64,000 bases of DNA from Seriola aureovittata (taxonomy: Eukaryota > Chordata > Actinopteri > Carangiformes > Carangidae), in the NCBI RefSeq assembly GCF_021018895.1, contig NC_079369.1, forward strand, positions 10,321,694 to 10,385,693, written 5' to 3'. The position numbers and the translations under genes were made by a program. Below are positions 1 to 19,135 of this stretch, piece after piece (position 1 is the first letter of the stretch; the number at the start of each line of letters is the position of its first letter). The notes below the pieces were generated by a model. The model was not told the DNA's origin and did no database searches. It saw only the letters and a program-made list of their open reading frames with translations.

Positions 1-6082
<6,082 letters not shown>

Positions 6083-6480
6083 GGCCGCGCTCGTTCCCCG
6101 ACCTGTAGGGTAATTTGAGGGGAGACAGGGGGACGTGAAACACGGCCAACCACGACATGTTGCAGTGCGAGGTTGTAAGCTCTTACACACACAGTTATAA
6201 GCTCTAGCTTTATCAATGAATACCTGTTTAACTGGACTGGACGTACCACCGCTTTGTGGCAAGTTAGCTGCAGCTGGTGTTGGTTGCCTTGCTGGCTAAC
6301 CTCGGTGCTACGTTAGCCACCTGGTCATTGCTATCCTTGTCGCTCGCCCTTTCGCCTCCAAACAGTCATGCCAATCGCGATGTGGCACAAAATGTTTTTT
6401 TTTTTAACAAAATTATCAAACTGTTGTTAACAAAATTGCACAAGTTTATTCCTATTCACTGCTCGTCAAATCAACTATGC
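6083..6480 (-). promoter_or_regulatory. scyl3 5' leader, likely non-coding exon and promoter region
   Basis: Upstream of the scyl3 start the minus strand has a clean acceptor, CCCTACAG, ending at 6103. Further up is a donor, CAG followed by GTATTC, with the exon ending at 6224. Together they predict a 121-bp intron in the 5' leader and a non-coding first exon from about 6224 upward. The stretch to about 6380 is richer in CpG than the flanks, as expected for a housekeeping promoter. The transcription start cannot be placed from sequence alone. An alternative is translation from further upstream, since the frame stays open to about 6262, but the Kozak context favours the downstream ATG. Confidence 0.5.
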
Positions 6481-7599
6481 TAACGTGGAGCAAAAGCTGC
6501 GCTGTAAACACGGACCTTTCCGGTAAAAGACGAAACCACAGAACAGGGGACAGCATTACTTTAAAAAAGGCTAGAAGTGGACCATTGAAGCTGATTTTCT
6601 CATAGTTTTGGGAAAATACCATTACAGAGTGCTAGTTTCATAACACGTAAACATAAGATTTTACATTAATCTGCGTCATTTTACATTTTAAATTCTTATA
6701 AAACCAAATAGACCCCTGCTTTAAATCTAATGGTTGCAACCAGAGTGGTGCGAGACGACGCAGGTAAGGCTATGTGCGCGCTGAGGTGATTGTCATATGG
6801 TGACTGAAATGAAAATAGAAACTGTTGGAATCAGGCTAAGTAAACTTCCCGACAGCCTGTGCTGCCTGGGTGTTAGTAAATGTGAGTGTATGGTCCTTGT
6901 GTTGGGGTGACCAGTGTGACAGGGAGCTGTTAAAAAGCCCTACATTAAAAACCAAACCAGATGACACTTTTACCACTTTGCCCTGAAATTCATCTGGTGA
7001 TTAAAGGGACAGTTCTTCAAATTCTGCAGTGGCAAAGAATTATATTTATTCCAATATGTAAACACCAGTGCAATATTACAGTTGAAAGCATGGTTGGATT
7101 ACTGAATAGGCCCACCAGGCACAGGCTTAGGAGCCCAAAGAGACAGAGGGTCCCTGGCATGTCACACTTCACTTCACAGGAAGGGGCTTCATATGAAGGC
7201 TTGTTTTGAGTGTTTTTTGCATCATTGAACAAATGGTATAAACACTGTTTATCTTATGGAATTTTCTATTCTATTACATTAGTGTCATTTATCTATTATT
7301 GGTAAATGAGGTTGAGTTTCATGGCATGTGGTGGCACTCATGGCCACATGCCACATAGAAATGTAAAATATACAAAAGTGCATTTCAACTTTAAATGTTA
7401 TATTTCGTATGTGTGTGTAGCCTGTCTAGGCTAGCCTACTGTATATTAATGAAGTAAACCATAACAACATTAATAAAAGCTATATTGATATTGATAATTA
7501 ATTAGGCCTAGTGAATCAGTGCACTGAAATTTCAAGTTAAAGTTACATATATATTACATATACTGTATGAAAACAGTATGAAATATCAAAGAAATTATA
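6481..7599. other. Intergenic DNA between scyl3 and the LINE fragment
   Basis: AT-rich sequence without a coding region or splice pattern that I can support. Part of the shared upstream space of the divergent scyl3 and lpxn genes; no further features recognised. Confidence 0.5.
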
Positions 7600-8042
7600 T
7601 ATATATGAAATGCTGAACATGTTTTATCAGAAAGTGGTGGCCAGTGTACTCTTTTATGCAGCATAAAAGACAGCAGCATGTCCGACATGAACACATAGAG
7701 ACTGGACAAGCTGGTAAAAAAGGCTGGGTCTGTGCTTGGCAGGAGTCTGGACTCACTCAGAACTGTTGTGGAGAGACACATGTAATGTAAGATGGAGGCC
7801 ATCTTGGGCAATACCAAACCAACATCTCCACAACATTCTGTCAGGACAGAGAAGCAGCTACAGAAGCAAACGTCTCATCAGAACAGAGAGGTTCAGGAGA
7901 TCCTTTGTTCCCACTGCCATCAGACTATACAACACCTCAGCCAAATGATGTGGACTAATCTAATTATTATTCTTTATTTATATAAACTTATTATTAATCT
8001 TATCAGCAATGAACTAATGGACCCATGAATTTCCCCAAGGGG

Positions 8043-8080
<38 letters not shown>
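7600..8080 (+). mobile_element. 5'-truncated non-LTR retrotransposon 3' end (L2/Rex1-like)
   Basis: Broken reading frames carry the typical end of a fish LINE reverse-transcriptase protein: RLDKLVKKAGSVLG near 7700-7750, then in another frame LIRTERFRRSFVPTAIRLYN at about 7880-7935. An in-frame stop at 7783-7785 and a frame change near 7830 show it is dead. The copy ends with GAATTTCCCCAAGGGGATTA followed by a (TA)n run, the usual tail plus microsatellite of these elements. The clade assignment (L2 or Rex1/Babar) rests on the C-terminal pattern and is tentative. Confidence 0.8.
8045..8080. repeat. (TA)n microsatellite at LINE tail
   Basis: Eighteen uninterrupted TA units directly after the retrotransposon tail. 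Confidence 0.95.
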
Positions 8081-8081
<1 letters not shown>

Positions 8082-8159
8082 CATTTCTTTGCCTTTGAAA
8101 AGTACTACACTAACTGAGCACAAAACACAGCTGTTATCTCAACTGGTATCTCACTTAAG

Positions 8160-8377
8160 AAATCGCTCTTGGTTTCCTGTTCACCAGGAAACCGCTACAT
8201 CTCATATTAAATATGGAAATGTTTTGATTCAGTAACAAAGAAACACCAACCATTTTCAGAGGAAGTGACGGTTTTGACAAGATGAGAAATAACCTTAGTA
8301 ACTAACCAGCAGCAAAAAAAACCACACTCACTCAAGCTTTGTGTTGAGTGAGTTTTGTGCTGAGATCAGGAACCAGC
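8160..8377 (+). promoter_or_regulatory. lpxn proximal promoter and 5' leader
   Basis: The 220 bases before the lpxn ATG contain CAGAGGAAGTG at 8257-8267, which fits the PU.1/ETS consensus. They also hold a 9-bp inverted repeat with two GGAA cores at 8171-8193 and a 10-bp perfect inverted repeat at 8326-8353. Leupaxin is preferentially expressed in blood cells in mammals, so a PU.1-type site is plausible. The transcription start is not known; no obvious TATA box was identified. Confidence 0.45.
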
Positions 8378-11300
8378 ATGGATGAGCTTGGTAAGACAAC
8401 TTTTTATCAGTCTGTGTTTTACACTGTTGATTGTGTGAAATGGATCAGGGGGCAGACAGTGTTGTTAATTTGATCCTGCCAGTGCAATGTGCCACAATTT
8501 ACAACTGACTCAGAAACTAGAAGTGAAATGAAGAAGTGATTATGGAATAAGATCAGAGTGCCTTACGTGTTCTGTGACTCTAATACAGTACACTCTAAGA
8601 GAAGTATTTACTGCACTTGGTGATACAGTGATGTAAGTAATTTAATTTGATTTAATAAGTAATGAAAGTAATGTCCTTCTTGTTACATGCTATCTCTTAC
8701 TTTGGTTTTTCATTTAATTACTGACATTTTATCCAGGACTCTTAAAACTCTGATCTGAACAGATTATCAAGGCAAAATAAAGCTTAAACAAATTACAACA
8801 GATAAAAGATAGGACTCTATTGGTAATCTAAACTTATAACTTGTGTCTTACAAGAAATAAAACAATTTGTTTTAATTTCAAGATTCTGTAAAAGTATTTT
8901 TTTCTGAGATGTGAAGACTCAGAGAAGAAGAACCTGATTAGATTTGCAAAGACAAACGTGCTAAAAGTTAATAATTTTCCCTGTTCTTTTCAGCAGCCAT
9001 GTTGTCTGCTTCCCCAGACACCCAAATACTTCAATATCTTCCTATTTTCTTATATGTGTGGGTTTACATTGTGAGGAGACTCGAATCTGGGTTTACATTT
9101 GTGAGTGTTACAACATTATTTCAAGTTTCACTTCTGCACCACGATGTTGCACCATCACTTCCTGAGGAAGCTGACTTGCATGAAGCAACCTCAAACCTTG
9201 ATCTGTATATTAAGGCGCACTCTGTATCAGTTCACAGGAAATATTTCACTGCACTGTGTTACACATGCTCTGGTTAAGCAATAAACACCTAAAGAGAACA
9301 CTGTGTTTTATTGGTTGTGTGAATACTGTACTGTATATGTCCGGATGAGTATTTATGTTCATATGTGTGGTTGCAAGATTTATGGCCTATGTCCTCCCAC
9401 AGATTTGCTGTTGGAAGAGCTTGCCCTGAATCCAGCAGGTTCAGAGAGCGTCAATGAAAACAGGGGGAATGATACAGCTGATGGAGAGGTGAAGAAAAAA
9501 CCACAATAATTTAATTTCAATCAACCAGTTGACAAGATAACATCTGCAGAAACAATGTTTTTCAGCAAATTAGATGATGACATTTATTTGTAATCTTAGC
9601 ACATCAATCACTGAAACTCCAGTACATTTTGATTGCATGTCCGCAGGTACCAGGCGCAAGCTATGCTGGACTTATCAAGAATGAAAAAAGCTCAGTCTGC
9701 TCAAATGTCTACAGGTGAACCACACCCTGATCGACATTATCACTGAGTAAACAGCATAGAGGAAACAGAGGATACCGGAAATTAATATATTAATTAATAT
9801 TTTGTGGTTGTTTTTTCACTTTTAAACCACATTAATACACACAAAGATCTTACTGCCTTATGTCTACTTTGAACTTTAATACCAGGACTATTTTTACTAG
9901 AATATTTCACAGATCTCATGTAAGAGCAGATTTAAAAATTGACTAGTTCTGTATGGTCTTTGTAGATTTTTGTCATTACTACTGTTTCAAGGGTTTTCTT
10001 AAAATTATAAAACCACATTACACAATGTTAAAAACATCATCAAGTACCTTGGGTTATGCTCAGAGACAGTTCAGTTGGGCAATACATACTGTCACAAATG
10101 TACCATTAATATGAATTAACAGTAGTCCTGTCTAATCTGCCTCTGGCTGGGATTTAGTGATCTGCCAGCTCCTGTGGCAGCTTCTTTGGAGCCTGACTCA
10201 CCCACTAAGGAGCTGGACTCCATCTTGCAAGACCTGATGTGTCTGGGAGAGGGAGAAGAGGTCAGTACACTTTAAGTGCATGTCAAATGTTTCAAACATG
10301 AGTGAAGTGAACCAGGTTTAACAGCAGAGGGCAGTATTGTACTAATCTCAACATTGCACAGTCTCATGTAATATAATTTCAGTATAGGAGGTTCTTAAGC
10401 ACTGACCCTTTTTTTCATATACCAGCTAAAAACAATAGATGTCTGTGTTTATTTGTATCATTTTTTAGATTCCATCGTCTTCAACGACCCCGCCACCACT
10501 TATACAAAAGCAGTCCATGAAAAGGAAAACAGAAGGTGGACAACAGGAGAACAAGGAGAGCAGCGGCAGCACGGCAGGTTCAGATACGAAGGCCTCGACC
10601 ACGAGCAAGAAAACAGATGCTATAGATGACTTGCTCGGAGGGCTGAGCTTTGACTTGGAGAAGATTGGCGTACGCACCACGGCCAAGGGCCACTGTGCTT
10701 CCTGCAACAAATGCATTGTGGGAAAGGTACAGTAAGTCACATTAACAAATGGGCAAGCATTTTAAATACATGTATTGTAGATTTAGAAATCCGCGTAACA
10801 GAAAAGGATGTTTTTTTTTTGTTTTTTTTACATATCTTTCTTACAGGACAAAAAAAAAAAGAGAATTTAGCATTATTGTGTCAAATTGTGGCAATTTAGA
10901 CAACATGCTGCTTGTTCTGTCATTTACTTTTGTTTTTCATCTCTGTTCTCCAGATGATCACAGCACTGGGTGAAGTGTGGCACCCTGAACACTTTGTGTG
11001 TGTGGTCTGTAAGACTGAGCTGGGCACCACAGGCTTCTTTGAGAGAGAGGGGCGACCGTACTGTGACAAAGACTACCATCACCTCTTTTCTCCTCGTTGT
11101 GCTTATTGCAAGGGGCCCATTGTGCAGGTGGGAAAGGAGCCATTCATTTACAATCATATCACGCTTATAGAGAGACAGAACAAAGATCTCTTATACCTAA
11201 ATGCCTCACCAATTAAACTTCAGCTCTCCCTTTGTGTTTGGATTCATACACTAATTTGTTCTGTCATATATTACATCCATTAGTTTACACAATAATCCTT

Positions 11301-13837
11301 TGAAGACTGGATGATGACATACAGTAGTATGTAGTTAATTTTTCTAAAAGTATCCCACATGTCATCTTAATAAGTAAAACACAAAACCATATTGGGGTTC
11401 TGCAGACTGAGGTTTCCAAATGATGCAGACCAAGTCATTAATCAGAAACTAATACAGCTTCTCCTGTGATTCACTTTATGTGTTTTACAATCCGCATTTT
11501 TGTGCTTCCTGACATCTGAACATGTGAGATGAGAAAAACCATACTAATCCTCAAAGGAAGTAAAAGCATGATGTAATATTTCTATATCTGGCTGGTTTAC
11601 CAGAACATTCTGACAGCCCTGGACCAGACCTGGCACCCCGAGCACTTCTTCTGTACACACTGTGGAGGGCTGTTTGGATCAGAAGGTGACAGGCTTGTGC
11701 ATTAATTTCTCTCCACTGGAAAACCACAACTTCAACAAAATTTGCAAATGATTTAATGGTAACTTGCAATGTCTCCTACGTATCTTATACTTGTCCTAGG
11801 ATTCCTAGAGAAGGATGGAAAGCCATATTGTTGCAAGGACTTCTACCACCTCTTTGCTCCAAAGTGCTCAGGCTGTGGGGAGTCAGTGAGGGAGAACTAC
11901 CTGACTGCAGCCAATGGCACCTGGCATCCAGAGTGCTTCGTCTGCGCAGTGAGCCTCTTACCTCAGACCACACACACTGCTCTGGCTCGCACACAAGCCC
12001 GAGTATAAATGAGAAAGATACCCACACATTTGCTTTATTTGCAACATTTCGACCACAAGGCTGATGAAAACCGTATGCCTGATGAATACGATGCGGTTGA
12101 AATGATGCAAATAAATCAAGGAAACCATATTCCTCAGTGTGGGTATCTTTTACATTCTCTTCTAACCCACTTGTATTCAGCATCTGGTCAAAAATGTTTC
12201 AGTGTGCAGCCTGTCTTCTGCTTTACTTACATCAGATGCTCTGAGTAGATACAGTATGTTCTGATATTAGGCAGCAACTTCAACTTAGTATTTTAAAGTA
12301 CCTAAAAAGTTATTCTTGCAGAAATACATTGCACATAAATCTGAACATGAAATACATAAAAATACACTGTTCTTATAAGCTACCGCTCAAAATTACAATT
12401 AACAGCATCACATAAAATATGGAATAAATATGAAATACATCCACCTAATTGTTACCGCAGTTATATGTCTCACCATTAGTCACCATTCTGTCTGTTAGCC
12501 TAAATCTATCTCCAGAGGGCAGGAAGTCAAACTCTCCACAAAGAAGTGGACACTCCAAAGTGGCCGAGCCTTTCTAATCAACCCCCTGCTTAAAATAAAT
12601 GAGCATGTTCATACAGTCTAGCCCTTCTTGGTCACTCTCACTGAGCTGTGCTGCAGCCTTGTCTTGGCAATAGCAGAACCATACCATGAAATGTTTAAAT
12701 ATGATTACTCTTCTCAACCATACTTAAACCAGTAGGGTTTAGAAGAGAGTCATTAGCTTCCTACAAACCCCAAATGAGTTGAGGTTCCTCTGGAAGTAGA
12801 GTTGCTGCAGACTGCAATGGTATTCTCATCAAATGTCATAGTTTTTAGTGCTGTTATGTTTTGAGAAACAGTTGTCACCGACACTGAACAAAACAGGCCC
12901 TTAATTCTCACAGGCGACATTTTGATTTGTTGGACATGCTGGCCCACTGTCATGGCCTACTGGCTCATATGAATGGAACAGAGCCACCACTAATGTTAAG
13001 AGTTACACCTGTTCTTTTGCTGCCTTGACAAGTCAAGATGTCTGCCAAGAGAGATTTCTGTAACCATATGCAGCTTCACTTCTGTACAGATCCATTTAGT
13101 TTATATTCTAGCATTCATTAACAGATTGTTAACAGAAACACAGATTTAATTCTCTTATAGCTTTCCTTTAGTTACATAAAAAAAAGGCCATGTCAGTAAT
13201 TTTGCAGCACTGTCATTAGATTATATAGCTATACTTTACATTACAGATGACCATTTTGCAGAGCATACCAGAGGATACGTTCCTTGTTAAATATGTTCAC
13301 TAATTACCCACTCCAATTTTCATACAGTACTAAAGCCATGGTGTGCTTTGGAAAATAACCAACAGTAATATTGGTGTGCATGTGGCGAAATCATGAAAAA
13401 TCACTGGTTTGGTCCTTTAAAAGCAAACTTCCTCTCCAAATTTGACACTATTATCCTTCCTTCTCTGTTACCGTCTCTAACCTTTTTTTTTTTTTTTAAT
13501 CCTCCCTCCTGTCTTCCAACTTTTCCCACATCGTCTTTTCCCCATCTTCCTCCTCTGTCTCGATATGCAGGACTGTCTGAAGCCCTTCACTGATGGCTGT
13601 TTCATGGAGTTGGAAGGTCGACCCCTCTGCTCGGTGCACTTCCACTCCAGGCAGGGCACTCTGTGCGGCCACTGTAGTGAGCCCATCACGGGCCGCTGCA
13701 TCTCTGCTCTCGATCGCAAGTTTCACCCCGAGCACTTCATGTGTGCGTTCTGTCTGCGGCAGCTCAGCCAAGGCATCTTCAAGGAGCAGAACGGGAAGCC
13801 GTACTGCTCGGCTTGCTTTAACAAACTCTTTGTGTGA
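8378..13837 (+). CDS. lpxn: Leupaxin, paxillin-family LIM adaptor
   Basis: Focal-adhesion scaffold that binds kinases such as PYK2/FAK through LD motifs and targets adhesions through LIM domains. Nine coding exons: 8378-8390, 9403-9488, 9647-9714, 10158-10260, 10469-10726, 10954-11127, 11604-11685, 11800-11948, 13571-13837. All are GT-AG with matching phases and give 399 residues (human about 386). The N-terminus is a textbook LD1, [14 protein letters not shown], split across exons 1 and 2. Further LD-like helices are [12 protein letters not shown] (about 74-85) and [17 protein letters not shown] (about 143-159). Four LIM domains start near residues 166, 225, 284 and 343, each with the expected Cys/His ligands, for example [13 protein letters not shown] and CAYC. 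It ends NKLFV, like the family. Leupaxin is preferred over paxillin or Hic-5 because of the short N-terminus and the LGGL...[13 protein letters not shown] junction. Confidence 0.96.
11949..13570 (+). other. lpxn intron 8, non-coding
   Basis: A 1.6-kb intron, the largest in lpxn. It has no coding potential that I can support. The end carries a 15-T run near 13482 and a pyrimidine-rich stretch before the acceptor. Confidence 0.7.
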
Positions 13838-14016
13838 GACATGAAGGACATAATGAACAAAAGATGCAACGGAAAAACAAATGAAATACTGCAGCACTGC
13901 CACTGTTGAGTTTATAATATCCTTGTCCATAGTATGAATGATATATCTAAATGACTATATTCAACTCTTACAGTACATTACATATCTGATCTGTTTTTAC
14001 TTTGGTACAGATGAGC

Positions 14017-14022
14017 AATAAA
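14017..14022 (+). terminator. lpxn polyadenylation signal (AATAAA)
   Basis: Canonical AATAAA about 180 bases after the lpxn stop codon, followed within 25 bases by a T-rich stretch. The 3' UTR is therefore probably short, from 13838 to about 14045. Confidence 0.75.
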
Positions 14023-17000
14023 CCTTTCACTTTTTCAGTACATCATGGCCAAAGGTCAGCCGTCACTGTGATCTCTCAAAACACATTTTTGGACATAACT
14101 CACAAAATCATATGTTAATTTTGACACAATTTAACACAAATGTCTAATAGGTTACTTCACTTCATTGAGTGATGACCTTTTATATCCAAAGGGGGAAGTT
14201 GACCATATTTCCTGCAACTTTGCTGGTTGGCTGAAGCATACAATTGCAAGGCGGTAGGCGGTGCAAGTTATGAATATTGTCATGTGAAGTCCATTGCAGA
14301 CTGTCCTATCACTTTGCCATCTGTACTGTGGCTGCAGACTGAAGTCGCTGATCTACTAGCTTAAACCTGGGCTGAAAAAGGTAAAGCCAGTGAGATAGCT
14401 CTTCAAGAAGGCCTAGGGCAATGATTTTTGGTTCCACCCAGTATTAATCAAAATGCGATTGGTTAATTCACCTGCCACTCTCTAAACAAACACATGCAAC
14501 TATGGGGGCTTCAGGCCTTCTGTTTCGGTTATGAAGTCCTAACTAAAGTGTGAGCCAGCTATCCTTTTCTCTGCCTAGAGATAAAAACATCAACCAAAAA
14601 AAAGAAAAATCTGATTAGATAACTCTATGTTCATAGTTTTAGGACAGTAACCCTTTCATTTCTGAAGCAAAGATGAAGCTAAGATTTAAAAAAAAAAGCT
14701 GATATGTTTTACCTCCTCTGAAGGGATAGAAGGCCCTGACAGTTCACCACTGGATCCAGAAATGATGGATTACACAATTAAAAGCGTGTAATAAGGAATG
14801 TGATGTCAGTTACTAATAGATATGTAAAAATATCAATGGAAAATGCTGCCATTGTAACATAATTAATGACATGGTTGTAAAACACAAGGAAAATACCTAT
14901 TTCCCATGAGAAAAATACTGAAGAAACGTTTTACATATGTGAACTTTGGAAGGGTCTAAAAGGTGTGTTGCTGACACTTGGTCTAGATTTTATGGGATTT
15001 CATACATCATGATCACATAAAATTTATAAACGGAGAAAGAAAAACACAGAGGTGCAGGTTTAATCCGTGGTTTCCATTAAGCTATCCTCGGTTTGCTGTA
15101 AGACTTGGCAGAGCAGGGATACTCTGGCAGTAAGGAGCAGTTTGTCAAGGGGCTTGTCTATGTGGCCTGATAGCTTGTATTGGCATGGAGCTGGACTGGC
15201 ATGGCATTGGACGTGCCAACCTGAGTCTCTTCTTACTCTGACTGACCATTTGGCCCCTTGCATGCAGTGGATCCAGACAACCTCTGGATTCTCCACACAG
15301 GGTCCTTTATAGCAGCCTGTGGAAGATTAATGGAGGTGGTGAGGTGAACAAAGGTGGTTTCAGAGGTGAAGAGTTCCTTCGCATCGCAGCACCTCTTCAG
15401 CAGCTTACTCTGACTGTTGAGGGATGAATCAACCACAAAGTGCTGTAATGCTTTAGAGAAAAATTATTTTTGGTGATATACTGTACCTTACATGTCTGGG
15501 CAGGTTTTGTTGTTGCCTGCCATTATTTTGTTCACTCCCACTTGAAAACTAATAGTGTGGATGATATGTAAGGGTGAGATACTTGTAGCACAGTCCAGTT
15601 CACTTCCATTAGGAGAAAATGTTTTATCTGTGCAAATGTTTGTATTGTTGTCAGTTCTGCAGAATCTCATCATAACAAAATCTGTGTTTTACACCAATAC
15701 ATATTACAATTTTCAAACTGCACAAATTGCAAGAAGCTCTTAAATCCAACTCAAGCAGATGTATATGCATGACGCTACAGAATTCACAGTTCCCTTCATC
15801 CCTGCATACATGTTCCCCTTTTCTTGTTTTATGTGTCTGATTTTGCAGAAAGATCAAATCTCTCCCAAACCTTTTCTCAGTATTCATCTCTGTAGGAATA
15901 AGTTCAGTGTTCTTGCCAAAGTCAAAATGTATCTTATCAAACAGTATCTTATCATCAGATGAACACTGGCTACTTTTTGTTGGCCCTGTTGGCAGCTTTC
16001 CTCAGCTTTTCTTCAAGCCACTTAGACTTGCTATGTGAAGTTAGTGTGTAAGTGAGAACGGAGGTGGCCATTAATCACGCTGTCATCGCTGTCAGACAAG
16101 GCCTTTCATGGTCTCTACAGAATATGGACCTTGCATCATGGAACGAGTGTGAATGTATCGCGTTCAGTCAAGATCCAAGATCGTAAGTGTTTAATGATCT
16201 GAGGGCCTTGTGCCCAAATTCCTACTGAACTCAAAGACATACTGTAATATTAAATGTTAGATATGTTTAAACACGCATGAGAGATTTGCATTTTGTGTTC
16301 TGAGATACAAGAGGAAGTGAACTTTCCAGCATGAACCATTCACAGAACAACGACTTGGATGTGATCTGACACTTTGGCATGTTACACAGCTGTAAAATTC
16401 CACATCATCACGTGGCTTGAGGACTGATATGTTCATTCTAGTATTCTTTTTTTTTTTCTTTCTGCACCATTCACTGTCACAACTGTATGCTATTACGAGT
16501 GGACTTAGCTGCCAAAACTGTCTTATGAGTGGGAATACTTGGTTAATACTGTCTTTCCTATATGGCATCAAAGAGCCATAAACTAGCGGCTATAGTTTAA
16601 ATTTAGATTTGTTAAAAATCTCAGACACACTCACCCTAGCTGTCTAGTGTAGGCCTATTTACTGAAATACAGACAACACCAGAGCTATACAAAGCCTTAA
16701 ACAGAAAAGTAAAAAACAAAATTATGATCCATGGAAAGACATTCTGGCATTCACTGAAAAAATATGAGTGTTATCATATGGCTGGGTGAATGGGGAGGAA
16801 AAGCGTTCTCTGGCACGTAGTAAAAATGAGAAAACATGAAATGTGAGCGGGGGTCTTTTTAAAAGGGTGGCGAATAAAGGGCCGTCTGTGGAAAGCAGAG
16901 AGAGTGTAACTCAGGTGACATTTACAGCAGTGAAACAGAGTACGAACAGTCTGGGAGCGCACTGGGCCATGAGATGGCAGCTAGAGCTCAATGGGGGAGG

Positions 17001-18618
17001 GAAAGGGAGTGAGGAGTATATTGGGACATAATGGATACTGGTGCTGAGGGAGGCAGGGTGAGGAGGGCAGCGGTTGAGGAGTGTAGTTGCAAGAGTTACC
17101 CCTGCGTGACACTGAAACCCAACACTTACGTTCCTCTCCTGTAAAATGGCTGTGTCTGTTAGGCCACCCCTGATTGGGACGGTGGGGCGGCCTGTCCGGA
17201 GCCGTACAGCCCCACTGTGGGTCACACCTGGCTGGCCCTGCCCTGCCCTGTAAACCCAGCAGCTCACATCTGCATTGAACCCATAACTGTCAGATAGGTC
17301 TTATGTACAGACGGACTCATTAATCAGTACATTTACTTACACACAGACACATTGAAATGCCAGCTGGAGACAACTCCAGCTGCAAATCAGTCCTGACAAT
17401 GTGAGATCACAGCTCTGGTAGGTGCAATAAAACGTGGATGGATCAGATTACTGTAACATCATTACTAGGCATTTCCAAGCATGTACTAATGAACTTAACA
17501 GGTCACTGCGTCTGTTAGGGATATAAGTGAATGCAGATACATTACTCTGAAACAAATCACATTTACTTATCACTTTAACTTAACAATATATGACTGACTT
17601 GGTGAATTTGTGACAGAATTTGGAGATGATATGTACTCATCATTTTTCACAGTTTGATCACTTGACATAGGAGTCAGGACAAATCTGGTGTAAAAAACTT
17701 GAAAAATCCATTCAAAGTCCATTTAAATTAGCTGAATGACTATATTAGTGGTAATATTTGATTTTATTTTGATGTAACAGCCAGTGATTTTGCCTTTTTT
17801 TTGACACTTCTGTACTTTTTTTTGCCATATGGGAAATATTGTTGATGTCAGTAATTACTGATATTTCCAAGTCAGAATAAAAACTAGGAGGCTAATGTAA
17901 ACAATTTCTCTGACTCTGGTGCTCCTAATTATAGAACCCAGCATTAACACCTGTCATTTCCAGTGGCCATCTTTATGTGTGATTAAAGATTATTTGAGGA
18001 TAATGGTAAGTTCATTGTCATGACTCTATTAACAGCTGTAAGTGCTTCAGTGTGACTGTGGGAAATGATTCATTTGAACATGTTTGCTGAATGTCTTAGC
18101 TACGTTATGACCCGTAGAAAAACTGTCATCATAAAACTAAACAGCAGAGGCGAGACCAGAAGTTCGCTGTGACTTGAAAAACCAGAACATTAAAACACTA
18201 TGTGAAGAACTAAAGTCATCTGAGCTGGGAGGATCTCATGCATCCATCATTATTGGCTAAACATGTACATGCAAATTGCAGTGCTGGGCAATGCCTGTAT
18301 GAAATAGAAGTGTTTCTGTGTGAGAGTTCAAATTAATGTGTTTTTAACAGCAAAGGAAAAGTGACAATTTCAACACCTCAGAAATTACTTCCACACAGAG
18401 AGAAGTTGAGCTGGTGGCTCCACTTTTGGGTGTGTTTGTCTTGGCGTTCTGCTGATGCTGAGTGCAGGTATCACACCTGATTCATGACTGGCCGCTCTGT
18501 CCAAAAGGAACCTCTTGTTGTCCTTGGCCGAACACTGAGTGCTGCTTGCTATCTCACACTCTCTCACACACACCAGTAGGCATATGAATGCGCACACGCA
18601 GCAATGCACGCACGCATG

Positions 18619-18648
<30 letters not shown>
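18619..18648. repeat. (CA)n microsatellite
   Basis: About 15 CA units. Confidence 0.9.
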
Positions 18649-18649
<1 letters not shown>

Positions 18650-18940
18650 CAACACACAACAAACTTGTAAATACTATTTATGGATTTTCTATTTATGCTG
18701 TCATGGGTTAAGTCACAGTTACACAGTTACACGTACAAGCACAAAAACACATGAATACAAATAGCTTCACACACACACGTACAAATACGCACACATCAAC
18801 ACTAATCACTTCAAACACACGCATACTGTCTGTGAGTTTGGTCAACATGATCACACACACACACACGCAGATGCAAAACACATGCACACATAAAAATATA
18901 AATGCTATTTATGAGTTTGGTCTATGTCTCTTTTTACATA

Positions 18941-19135
<195 letters not shown>

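Noticed and set aside
6083..6262. N-terminal extension of scyl3 through an open upstream frame
   Set aside because: A splice acceptor at 6103 and an optimal Kozak ATG giving the conserved MGAESS make the extension an intron/leader artefact.
15233..15436. Minus-strand frame with an acceptor-like CTTCCACAG and a donor-like GTAAGAAG around 15240-15320
   Set aside because: The pair could define a short exon, but neither reading frame resembles a known protein and no partner exons were found. An unspliced or non-coding transcript cannot be excluded.
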